NCBI GenBank assembly: GCA_900754795.1
Contig: CAAEEA010000041.1
Location: forward strand, 1 to 22,619
Reading direction: 5' to 3'
DNA from: Clostridia bacterium
Lineage (GTDB): Bacteria; Bacillota; Clostridia; Peptostreptococcales; Anaerovoracaceae
DNA length: 22,619 nucleotides
The notes under the pieces were generated by a model. That model was not told the DNA's origin. It saw nothing but the letters and a program-made list of their open reading frames with translations, and made no database searches. The stretch's first letter is position 1; every line of letters starts with the position of its first letter. Made by a program: the position numbers and the translations under genes. Shown here piece after piece: positions 1 to 7,713 of the stretch.

Positions 1-85
1 CGGCGTGATGGAATTGGCAGACGTGCGGGACTCAAAATCCCGTGGTGGCAACACCGTATGGGTTCGACCCCCATCGCCGGCACCA
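1..85 (+). tRNA. tRNA-Leu(CAA), missing its first two bases
   Basis: This is a class II tRNA. The anticodon stem is 26-30 paired with 38-42, with a seven-base loop at 31-37 and anticodon CAA at 33-35, which reads UUG. The long variable arm is GGTG/CACC (44-47 with 52-55), typical of tRNA-Leu. The T stem is 58-62 with 70-74 around the loop TTCGACC. The 3' acceptor strand CGCCGGC (75-81) pairs with the 5' strand, whose first two bases lie outside the window. The discriminator is A82 and the CCA end (83-85) is encoded. No terminator separates it from yajC 53 bases downstream, so the two may share a transcript; that is an inference. Confidence 0.97.
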
Positions 86-138
86 GCACAAAAATGTGGC
101 GATAATTGATTCACACACAAGGGAGGAAAAAACGTAAT

Positions 139-588
139 ATGGGATCTATTATAAGCTTACTGCCTTTGATCATCCTCTTCATTGCTATGTATTTTCTGAT
201 GATAAGACCGCAGAGAAAAAAGGACAAACAGATTCAGGAGATGCGAAACAACCTTAACGTCGGCGATGAGATCGTGACTATAGGAGGGATCTGCGGCAAG
301 ATCGTAAAGACAAAAGATGAGACTATCGTTATCCAGGTAGGCGCCGACAAGGTAAAATTCGAGATGATGAGATGGTCCGTATCCTCTGTGACAAATCCGA
401 GTCACAGAGCTCATAAAGACGAATCTGCTTCCGTAGAAGAAGAAGTAAAGAAAGTCAGACCTAAAAAACTCAAAAAAGCTTCCGATGTGGAAGAAGCGCC
501 AGCTGAAGAACCGATAAAGGCCGAAAAGCCTGCTGAAGAGGCTCCGGTTGAAGCTGAAAAGGCAGAAGAAGCGGCTGAAGAAAAATAA
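139..588 (+). CDS. yajC: YajC, preprotein translocase accessory subunit
   Basis: This is a single-pass membrane protein that associates with SecDF at the Sec translocon. It is 149 aa. A hydrophobic segment at residues 4-21 is followed by the family motif IRPQRKK, then a small soluble domain with the glycine-rich turn TIGGICGK. An upstream in-frame TTG at 106 has no ribosome binding site. The ATG at 139 follows GGGAGG at 121-126 (12-base spacing, rather long) and places the membrane segment at the N-terminus as in the family. Residues after about 90 form a charged low-complexity tail of Glu, Ala, Lys and Pro that makes the protein longer than the usual YajC of about 90-110 aa. Its partner secDF lies downstream but behind a terminator and its own promoter. 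Confidence 0.95.
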   Translation: MGSIISLLPLIILFIAMYFLMIRPQRKKDKQIQEMRNNLNVGDEIVTIGGICGKIVKTKDETIVIQVGADKVKFEMMRWSVSSVTNPSHRAHKDESASVEEEVKKVRPKKLKKASDVEEAPAEEPIKAEKPAEEAPVEAEKAEEAAEEK

Positions 589-625
589 AAACAGACAGCC
601 GCCAGGTGTCTCTTATGGCGTATTT

Positions 626-667
626 AAAGCCCAGAACCGGCAAACGGTTTTGGGCTTTGCTGTTTTT
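626..667 (+). terminator. Rho-independent terminator after yajC
   Basis: A 14-bp stem is formed by 626-639 and 645-658 with one G-U pair. It closes a five-base loop (GCAAA) and is followed by GCTGTTTTT. It sits 38 bases past the yajC stop and upstream of the secDF promoter. It should therefore end the tRNA-Leu/yajC transcript. Confidence 0.9.
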
Positions 668-688
668 AACCATAAGTAAGCAAAAGTC

Positions 689-717
689 TTGTAAGAAGAC
701 CCAAAAAGTAGTACAAT
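689..717 (+). promoter_or_regulatory. Sigma-A type promoter for secDF
   Basis: The -35 is TTGTAA (689-694), the spacer is 17 bases and the -10 is TACAAT (712-717, five of six consensus bases). Transcription would start near 724, leaving a leader of about 45 bases before the secDF ATG. The position directly after a terminator supports the call. Confidence 0.75.
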
Positions 718-768
718 AGAATGTAAATTAAAATGCCATTATTATGGGCAGAGTGAGGTTTTTTGTAT

Positions 769-2973
769 ATGAATCAGACGATAAAAAAAGTACTTGCGGT
801 TCTTATACTCGTGATAACTGTTTTCGGATGGTATGTCAGCGTATTTGGAATCGGGTCTTTGTCTTCAGCAAAGGATGCCGTCAAATACGGACTTGATATA
901 AACGGCGGAGTATATGTGGTGATGGAAGCTCAGACCGATCTTGAAGGAGAGGATCTCCATGCGCTTATGGAGCAGACAAGAGCCGTAATTGATAACCGTG
1001 TCAATCAGATGGGAGTAGCTGAATCATCAGTTACGATAGAAGGGGATAAACGCATAAGAGTAGAGATACCCGGAGCCGATGATGCCGAAGACGCCATCGC
1101 CGCTGTCGGAAAGACCGCGCAGCTGCGGTTTATCCTCGCTGACGGGTCTCTTGTCGTAGACGGCAGCAGTGTCAAAGATGCTCAGATTTCACCTGACGGC
1201 GCGTATTATAAGATAAACCTCGAGTTTAATGATGAAGGAGCCGAGCTCTTTGAAGAAGGAACACGCAAGGCTCTCAGCGGAGAAGTAGAGCCTTCTGTAG
1301 AGGATATGTCCTCCAATCAGATCGCTATAGTTCTCGATGATGAAATAATCGTACATCCGAATGTACAGCAGGTTATCCAGGGAGGACAATGTGAGATCAC
1401 GGGAGGATATTCACAGGAAGACGCTTCCACGACCGCCGCTCTGATCAGAGGCGGCGCCCTGCCTGTTGATCTGGTGGAGGTACAGTCATCGGTGCAGGCC
1501 GCTTCCATAGGAGCTGACGCCCTTGATAAGTCCATAATAGCTGGAGCTATCGGCATAGTCATAGTCTTTGCTCTCATGCTCATATTTTACGGTATGCTCG
1601 GACTTGTGGCCGACCTTGCTCTGATGCTGTACGTAGTCATGTTCATATGGTCCATGTCTTTGTTTAATGTCGTACTGACACTGCCGGGCATAGCGGCTCT
1701 TATCCTTTCCATAGGCATGGCCGTCGACGCTAACGTTATAATCTTTGCCAGGATAAAAGAGGAGATATGCGCCGGAAAGAGCATAAGGGTAGCTGTCCAC
1801 GCGGGATTTAAAAATGCTCTGAGCACCGTGCTTGACGCGCAGATAACCACACTGATAGCCGCGGTGGTGCTCTACGAAGTAGGTACTACCTCAGTAAAAG
1901 GCTTTGCTCTCACACTGATAATCGGTATCGTGATAAGTATATTTACCGCGGTTATAATCACCCAGCTCTATATATCCCTGCTGGCCGAAAGCCGCAGATT
2001 TGCCAGGAACAGATATTTCGGAGTCAATGAGGACGGCACGCCGAGACAGTTCCTCAAAAAAACTTTCGCCTTTATGAAACACAGAAAGATATACTATGTC
2101 ATAAGTGTGGCGATTATAGCCGTCGGACTTGTTTTTTCCGTGGCAAGGGGACTGAACTACGGAATAGATTTTACCGGCGGCACCATGATACAGGTAGATC
2201 TGCACAGACAAGTGCCGATAGCTGAGGTAGAACAGTCCATAGAAGAATACGAACTCGATCCGTCTATAATATATTCGGGAGAAGAGAACACACAGGTTGT
2301 TATCAAGACCATGGAATTCCTTGACAATGACCAGAGAGCCGATGTTATAGACACTATGGGAGAGCATTTTGACATATCCGATGAAGACGTGCTGGCATCG
2401 GAACAGTTCGGCCCTTCTGTAGGCGACGAGCTGAAATGGAACGCTGTCAAGGCGGTGCTCATAGCTTCTGTGGGAATGCTGATATATATTATTTTCCGGT
2501 TCAAATCATGGAAATACGGATTTTCATCTATTGCCGGAGTAGTACATGACGTTCTTGTCGTACTGGCGTTTTATGCCGTATTCGGCTTCACCGTGAACAA
2601 TCCGTTCATAGCTGCCATTCTTACCCTGGTCGGATATTCTATCAACGACACTATTGTTATATTTGACAGGATAAGAGAAAACGAAAGGATAAACAAAAAA
2701 TCCGATCTGGAAGATACTATCGACAGCAGCATAAACAGCACTCTGAACAGAACGATAATGACTTCCCTTACGACCCTTGTGGTGATGATACCGCTGTGCA
2801 TTATGGTGTCATCGTCAATCAGAGAATTTATCATACCGCTGATGATAGGCATTGTCGTGGGATGCTATTCATCCATATTTGTTTGCAGCCCGCTGTATTA
2901 TGACCTGAACAGGAACAGCACCGGCTCCAGATACCTCAGACAGACGAAAGCCAAAAAGAAAAAGAAAAAGTAA
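769..2973 (+). CDS. secDF: SecDF fused protein-export membrane protein
   Basis: This protein uses the proton motive force to help the SecYEG channel complete export on the outer face of the membrane. SecD and SecF are joined in one 734-aa chain, as in Bacillus subtilis. The SecD half runs to about residue 410, with a first membrane segment at about 6-26, the DINGG motif at 43-47, the large external region, and a membrane bundle containing GMAVDANVIIFARI (about 316-329). The SecF half starts near 428, with YGIDFTGG (about 464-471) and GYSINDTIVIFDRI (about 622-635). A TTG at 763 is also in frame, but the ATG at 769 sits 10 bases after GTGAGG and is preferred. The C-terminus ends in a run of lysines, plausible for a cytosolic tail. 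Confidence 0.97.
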   Translation: MNQTIKKVLAVLILVITVFGWYVSVFGIGSLSSAKDAVKYGLDINGGVYVVMEAQTDLEGEDLHALMEQTRAVIDNRVNQMGVAESSVTIEGDKRIRVEIPGADDAEDAIAAVGKTAQLRFILADGSLVVDGSSVKDAQISPDGAYYKINLEFNDEGAELFEEGTRKALSGEVEPSVEDMSSNQIAIVLDDEIIVHPNVQQVIQGGQCEITGGYSQEDASTTAALIRGGALPVDLVEVQSSVQAASIGADALDKSIIAGAIGIVIVFALMLIFYGMLGLVADLALMLYVVMFIWSMSLFNVVLTLPGIAALILSIGMAVDANVIIFARIKEEICAGKSIRVAVHAGFKNALSTVLDAQITTLIAAVVLYEVGTTSVKGFALTLIIGIVISIFTAVIITQLYISLLAESRRFARNRYFGVNEDGTPRQFLKKTFAFMKHRKIYYVISVAIIAVGLVFSVARGLNYGIDFTGGTMIQVDLHRQVPIAEVEQSIEEYELDPSIIYSGEENTQVVIKTMEFLDNDQRADVIDTMGEHFDISDEDVLASEQFGPSVGDELKWNAVKAVLIASVGMLIYIIFRFKSWKYGFSSIAGVVHDVLVVLAFYAVFGFTVNNPFIAAILTLVGYSINDTIVIFDRIRENERINKKSDLEDTIDSSINSTLNRTIMTSLTTLVVMIPLCIMVSSSIREFIIPLMIGIVVGCYSSIFVCSPLYYDLNRNSTGSRYLRQTKAKKKKKK

Positions 2974-3006
2974 TCAGAACATTTTACCTTTCGGGAGTCA
3001 GAACAG

Positions 3007-5208
3007 ATGAAGACAAAAGCTCAGTTTTTAGATGAAATCCTTTCAATCAATCCAAAATACGACGCCGATCTGATAGGAAAAGCCTACGATAAGGGCAGGC
3101 AGCTTCACGACGGTCAGCTGCGAAAAAGCGGGGAACCGTATTTCATTCATCCTATCAATGTGGCAATCATCCTTGCTCACCTGGGTATGGACGACGCCAC
3201 TCTTATCGGCGGGCTTTTGCATGATGTTGTAGAGGATACTGATTATACCAGAGACGAGCTTGTCGCCGATTTCGGCGAGGAGATAGCTCTGCTGGTAGAC
3301 GGTGTAACAAAGCTGGGCACCATCAAATTCGAGTCGAAAGAAGAAATACAGGCCGAGAATTTCCGCAAGATGTTCCTGGCGATGTCAAAAGACATCAGAG
3401 TTCTGATAATAAAACTTGCCGACAGGCTTCACAACATGAGGACTATCGAATATATGAAGCCTGAGAAGATCGAAGAAAAGTGCAGGGAGACACTGGAAAT
3501 TTATGCTCCGCTGGCAAGCAGGCTGGGAATTTCTACGGTAAAATTCGAGCTTGAAGACATAGCCCTGAAATACCTGCACCCCGAAGAATTCAAAGAACTG
3601 AAGGAAAAAGTAAATCAGCGCATGGCTCAGAGAGAAGAAACGATCAGAACCGTGATTGATGAAATCAGGGAATCTCTCGATGACATGGGTCTGAAATACG
3701 ACATCTACGGCCGGGCAAAGCATTATTACAGCATATATAAAAAGATGAAGTACCAGAACAAGCAGCTGGATGAGATATTCGACCTTATAGCTGTAAGGGT
3801 AATTGTAAACACCATCAAGGAATGTTACGCTGTGCTTGGAATAGTACACACCATGTGGAAGCCCATACCGGGCCGGTTTAAAGACTATATAGCCATGCCC
3901 AAGCCTAACATGTACCAGTCTCTTCATACTACTGTGATAAGCGACAGCGGAGAACCTTTTGAAATCCAGATAAGGACTCATGAAATGCATGAGATTGCCG
4001 AATACGGTATTGCCGCTCACTGGAAATATAAAGAAGGCGATACTTCCGGAAAAAGTTCGGCCGATGATATCAAGCTGGCGTGGCTCAGACAGTCTCTCGA
4101 ATGGCAGCAGGATCTCAAGGATCCAAAGGATTTTCTGGAGACCATGAAGATGGATCTCTTTGCCACTCAGGTTTTCGTGTTTACGCCTAAGGGAGACGTT
4201 ATAGAACTGCCTGCCGGTTCGACTCCTCTTGACTTTGCCTTTAAAATCCATTCGGCCATAGGCTGCAAATGCGTAGGCGCACGGGTTAACGGTAAAATGG
4301 TTACCATCGACCATACTCTTCAGAACGGAGATATAGTGGAGATAGTAACTTCAGCCAATTCCAGCGGTCCGAGCGTTGACTGGCTGCGTATAGCCAAGAG
4401 CTCCAATGCCCGGAACAAGATAAGGAGCTGGCTCAAAAAAGAAAACAAATCCGACAATATCGAAAAGGGCAAGGACCTGCTTGATAAATCAATCAGGAAA
4501 AAAGGATATGATCCGGCGCTGTGCGCCAAGACAGCTTATATAAACAGAGCGATGAAAGCGATGAATTTTGCGAGTTCTGACGAGGGCTACGCGCAGCTGG
4601 CAAACGGCGGATCTCTGATGAGCAAATTCTGCAACCTTCTTTTTTCATATTACAACGAGGATAAAAAAGCAGAGACAAAGACCGATGAAACAGTTCTTGA
4701 AGATATAAAAACAGCGGAAGAGAAAAAACAAAAGAGGACCGGCCGCGACAAAGACGATCCGGGAGTCATCGTCAAAGGCGCCGACAATCTGATGATCAAA
4801 CTTGCCAAGTGCTGCAATCCCGTGCCGGGAGACGATATTATCGGTTTCATAACCAAGGGCAGGGGAATATCTGTTCACCGCTGTGACTGTTCCAACATTA
4901 AGAATCTGCCTGAGAGAGAAAAGGCCCGCTTTATTGACGTTGAGTGGGAAGACCTGAAGATGGGCAAATCCTACGACGCGGAGATATGTATCGAAGGAAG
5001 CGACAGAAAAGGGGTTCTCTCAGATATTTCAAGAGTATGCGAGGATATGAACATACATCTTACGGGAGTAAACGCCAAGACCGGCAGAGACGGGAGCATG
5101 TCCATGACCATCACTCTTTCAATTTCCAGCACCCAGGAAATGCAGAAAGTTTTCCGCAGTCTCAGGAATATTGAAGGCATAACTCAGGTATACAGAGCAA
5201 AATCATAA
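3007..5208 (+). CDS. rel: Bifunctional (p)ppGpp synthetase/hydrolase, Rel type
   Basis: The enzyme makes and degrades the stringent-response alarmone (p)ppGpp. At 733 aa it has the full RelA/SpoT layout. The HD hydrolase domain has H48, H72-D73, E76-D77 and D138 in LADRLHN. The synthetase domain spans about 230-345, with RFKD at 290-293. RXKD is the loop form found in bifunctional Rel enzymes, rather than the EXDD of synthetase-only RelA. A TGS domain lies at about 387-447, a Cys-rich zinc-finger-like region (AKCCNPVPGD, HRCDC) follows, and an ACT domain lies at about 655-733. Both catalytic sites look intact. The start follows GGGAG at 2993-2997 with nine-base spacing. It sits 33 bases after secDF and 13 bases before dtd, and the rel-dtd pair is common in Bacillota. 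Confidence 0.97.
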   Translation: MKTKAQFLDEILSINPKYDADLIGKAYDKGRQLHDGQLRKSGEPYFIHPINVAIILAHLGMDDATLIGGLLHDVVEDTDYTRDELVADFGEEIALLVDGVTKLGTIKFESKEEIQAENFRKMFLAMSKDIRVLIIKLADRLHNMRTIEYMKPEKIEEKCRETLEIYAPLASRLGISTVKFELEDIALKYLHPEEFKELKEKVNQRMAQREETIRTVIDEIRESLDDMGLKYDIYGRAKHYYSIYKKMKYQNKQLDEIFDLIAVRVIVNTIKECYAVLGIVHTMWKPIPGRFKDYIAMPKPNMYQSLHTTVISDSGEPFEIQIRTHEMHEIAEYGIAAHWKYKEGDTSGKSSADDIKLAWLRQSLEWQQDLKDPKDFLETMKMDLFATQVFVFTPKGDVIELPAGSTPLDFAFKIHSAIGCKCVGARVNGKMVTIDHTLQNGDIVEIVTSANSSGPSVDWLRIAKSSNARNKIRSWLKKENKSDNIEKGKDLLDKSIRKKGYDPALCAKTAYINRAMKAMNFASSDEGYAQLANGGSLMSKFCNLLFSYYNEDKKAETKTDETVLEDIKTAEEKKQKRTGRDKDDPGVIVKGADNLMIKLAKCCNPVPGDDIIGFITKGRGISVHRCDCSNIKNLPEREKARFIDVEWEDLKMGKSYDAEICIEGSDRKGVLSDISRVCEDMNIHLTGVNAKTGRDGSMSMTITLSISSTQEMQKVFRSLRNIEGITQVYRAKS

Positions 5209-5221
5209 CGGGGAGGAATTT

Positions 5222-5671
5222 ATGCGTGCTGTAGTGCAGAGAGTCACCCAGGCTGACGTAACGGTAGACGGCCGTGTGACCGGAAAGATAGATAAGGGTC
5301 TTATGGTTCTTCTGGGCGTTGAAGAAGGAGATTCGGCCGAAGACGCCAGGTATATGGCTCAGAAGACCGCTGGGCTGAGGATTTTTGAAGACAGTGAGGG
5401 AAAGATGAATCTTTCCGTAAAAGATGTCGGAGGAAGCGTGCTTGCCGTGTCTCAGTTCACCCTGCTTGGAGACGCAAGAAAGGGCAAGAGACCGAGCTTT
5501 GTGAAAGCGGCACGGCCCCGGGAAGCGGACACCCTTTACAGGATGTATATTGATCTCCTTAAAGAAGAAGGGATAAACACCGGAGAAGGTGTTTTCAGAG
5601 CCGAGATGCTCGTAAGGATATATAATGACGGCCCCGTGACAATACTCATAGACAGCCGCAAGACATTCTGA
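5222..5671 (+). CDS. dtd: D-aminoacyl-tRNA deacylase
   Basis: This cytosolic proofreading enzyme removes D-amino acids (and glycine from tRNA-Ala) from mischarged tRNAs. The 149-aa length is the family norm. Its active-site motifs are SQFT at 77-80 and the Gly-cisPro pair G137-P138 in NDGPVT, which reaches into the partner subunit of the dimer. The N-terminus MRAVVQRV is the usual DTD start. The start is set by GGGAGG at 5211-5216, five bases upstream. It is packed between rel and the metallo-hydrolase gene and is probably co-transcribed with both. Confidence 0.97.
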   Translation: MRAVVQRVTQADVTVDGRVTGKIDKGLMVLLGVEEGDSAEDARYMAQKTAGLRIFEDSEGKMNLSVKDVGGSVLAVSQFTLLGDARKGKRPSFVKAARPREADTLYRMYIDLLKEEGINTGEGVFRAEMLVRIYNDGPVTILIDSRKTF

Positions 5672-5693
5672 CAATGAAAACAGGGAGAACAAC

Positions 5694-6314
5694 ATGAAGA
5701 TAAAACATTATTTCACAGGTCCCCTTCAGGTAAACACATATCTGGCGTGGGACGAAAATACCGGGAAAGGTTTTATAGTAGACCCGGGCGGATATGAGAA
5801 ACAACTTACCGATGATGCGGCCGCCGCAAATGTGGATGTAAAATATATCATTCTCACTCATGGCCACGGCGATCATATAGGCGGGGTAGAAGAATTTAAA
5901 AAAGACTTCCCGTCTGCCGCCGTTGTTGCGTGCGCCCAGGAGGCCGCGCTGCTCAATGACCCTGTTAACAACAGTTCAGTGGAAATGTTCGGACGGCCGG
6001 TGAAAGTTGACGCGGATATATACGTATCTGACAAAGATGATCTTAAGGCGGGGGATCTGACCCTTACATTCCTTCATACGCCGGGCCATACGCCGGGCGG
6101 AATGTGCGTATATGCGGCGGGCTGCCTTTTCAGCGGAGATACGCTTTTCTGCCGTTCCATAGGGAGAACGGATTTTTACGGCGGCGACTTCAGACAGCTT
6201 ATAAATTCGATAAAGGATAAACTGTTCTATCTGCCGGATGATACTCTCGTATTGCCGGGGCATATGGGCCAGACGACCATAGGAGACGAAAAAAGAGGCA
6301 ATCCTTTTGTATAA
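5694..6314 (+). CDS. MBL-fold metallo-hydrolase, glyoxalase-II-like (YcbL type)
   Basis: This is a 206-aa metallo-beta-lactamase-fold hydrolase with all expected metal ligands: H56, H58, D60 and H61 in THGHGDH, then H132, D149 and H190. It lacks the C-terminal helical substrate domain of classical glyoxalase II, so it resembles the short YcbL type. Members of that type may hydrolyse S-lactoylglutathione or another thioester. The actual substrate cannot be read from the sequence, and many Clostridia lack glutathione. GGGAG at 5683-5687 precedes the ATG. The last eight bases overlap hemZ. The same gene commonly lies between dtd and hemZ in clostridial genomes, in my recollection. Confidence 0.88.
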   Translation: MKIKHYFTGPLQVNTYLAWDENTGKGFIVDPGGYEKQLTDDAAAANVDVKYIILTHGHGDHIGGVEEFKKDFPSAAVVACAQEAALLNDPVNNSSVEMFGRPVKVDADIYVSDKDDLKAGDLTLTFLHTPGHTPGGMCVYAAGCLFSGDTLFCRSIGRTDFYGGDFRQLINSIKDKLFYLPDDTLVLPGHMGQTTIGDEKRGNPFV

Positions 6315-7713
6315 TATCGTAATTGAAAATATCACTGACAAATATGAATACGGAGAACTGATAAAGATTTTTCTCAGGCCTGACGAGTACAGACTTTTTA
6401 CTGAAGGCGAATACGAAGGTCCCTCATCGGAGGACGATGTCCTTATTTTATTCAATGAACAGGGTTTCAGCGAAAAAGATCACATAAAGAGGGAAATATT
6501 TCAGTGTCTGAGCCAGATAACCGGACTCAGACCTCCGTGGGGCATACTGACAGGAGTAAGACCGGTTAAGCTCGCGGGGGAACTGTCGGAAAAGCTTAAA
6601 AGCGCTGAAGCGGCTCAGAAGAAACTGAAAGATTTTTATTTCCTCAGCGGGGAAAAAGCCGGGCTGCTCACGGATATCTTAAAATATCAGCAGAAAACCT
6701 GCGGCAGTCCCGTAGAAAATTCGGCGGGTCTGTATATCGGGATACCGTTTTGCCCCACCCGATGTCTTTACTGCTCTTTCACTTCTAATCAGCAGGGACC
6801 TGAAGAGATAGAAAGATATCTTAAAGCCCTTAAAAAAGAAATAAGATACGCGGGGCAGGCGTCACGGGAAAAGAAACTTGTCATAGAGACAGTATATATC
6901 GGCGGAGGCACGCCCACGACACTCTCAGCAGAGCAGCTCGATGAGCTTCTGAAAGAGGTGCGGGAAAGCTTTGACCTTTCGCCGGCGAGAGAATTCACTG
7001 TAGAGGCGGGACGCCCCGATACCGTAACGGAAGATAAACTCATGTCTCTGGCGAAGAACGGCGTCGGGAGGATAAGCATAAATCCCCAGACGATGAAAGA
7101 CAGCACTCTTGAGCTGATAGGCCGGTCACATAAAGCGGAAGAAATACGAAAAGCTTTCGCGATGGCAGCCGGGGCAGGCGACTTTGTCATAAACGCTGAT
7201 CTGATAGCCGGACTGCCGGGAGAGGATAAAGAGGATTTTGAGTCTTCTCTGAAAGAGGTGATCGGGCTCGGACCGGAAAATATAACGGTACATACCCTTG
7301 CGGTCAAAAAAGCTTCAAGGCTTATAGAACATGCTCCTGAGTACCACTATGACCACGGCGGGACAGTAGATGAAATGCTCCGTTCAGCGTCTCGTATACT
7401 GAGTCTGGCAGGTTACAGACCGTATTATCTTTACAGGCAGAAACACATGGCGGGAGCGCTGGAAAACGTAGGATACTGCAAGGATGACACCCCGTGCGTC
7501 TATAACGTCAGGATTATGGAAGAAAGACAGAGTATACTGGCGCTCGGGGCAGGAGGTATAAGCAAGAAATATTATCCTGACCGGAACCGGCTTGAACGGG
7601 TACCTAATGTATCCAATTATTCGGTATATATAGACAGAATCGACGAGATGATCGAAAGAAAACAGAAAAATTTTTTTGAGGAGGTAAGAGAAAGTGTTGA
7701 CCAACGCGCCTAA
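6307..7713 (+). CDS. hemZ: HemZ-family radical SAM protein (putative coproporphyrinogen dehydrogenase)
   Basis: This 468-aa HemN-like radical SAM enzyme has the cluster motif C149-x3-C153-x2-C156 (CPTRCLYC) and the SAM-binding GGGTP at about 199-203. Near residue 380 it has the HemZ-type segment QKHMAGALENVGY. An N-terminal extension of about 135 aa before the radical SAM core distinguishes HemZ from HemN and HemW. The family is annotated as oxygen-independent coproporphyrinogen III oxidation, but its role in anaerobes without a heme pathway is unsettled. The start is a TTG at 6307, eight bases after AGAGG (6294-6298). No other usable start codon lies nearby in frame, so translation begins inside the previous gene. 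The end overlaps hisS by 20 bases. Confidence 0.9.
   Translation: MYNIVIENITDKYEYGELIKIFLRPDEYRLFTEGEYEGPSSEDDVLILFNEQGFSEKDHIKREIFQCLSQITGLRPPWGILTGVRPVKLAGELSEKLKSAEAAQKKLKDFYFLSGEKAGLLTDILKYQQKTCGSPVENSAGLYIGIPFCPTRCLYCSFTSNQQGPEEIERYLKALKKEIRYAGQASREKKLVIETVYIGGGTPTTLSAEQLDELLKEVRESFDLSPAREFTVEAGRPDTVTEDKLMSLAKNGVGRISINPQTMKDSTLELIGRSHKAEEIRKAFAMAAGAGDFVINADLIAGLPGEDKEDFESSLKEVIGLGPENITVHTLAVKKASRLIEHAPEYHYDHGGTVDEMLRSASRILSLAGYRPYYLYRQKHMAGALENVGYCKDDTPCVYNVRIMEERQSILALGAGGISKKYYPDRNRLERVPNVSNYSVYIDRIDEMIERKQKNFFEEVRESVDQRA
7678..7685 (+). promoter_or_regulatory. Ribosome binding site deciding the hisS GTG start
   Basis: GAGGAGGT is a near-perfect anti-16S match lying inside the hemZ coding region. 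It is nine bases before the GTG at 7694 and twelve before the next in-frame TTG at 7697, so GTG is favoured. Confidence 0.85.

Noticed and set aside
86..138. A terminator or promoter between tRNA-Leu and yajC
   Set aside because: Only a 4-bp inverted repeat (CACA/TGTG) is present, with no U-run and no recognisable -35/-10 pair.
3385..4314. A 309-codon open frame on the - strand opposite rel
   Set aside because: It lies fully inside a clear rel gene. Its translation shows no family motif and it has no ribosome binding site; such frames arise from codon bias of the sense gene.
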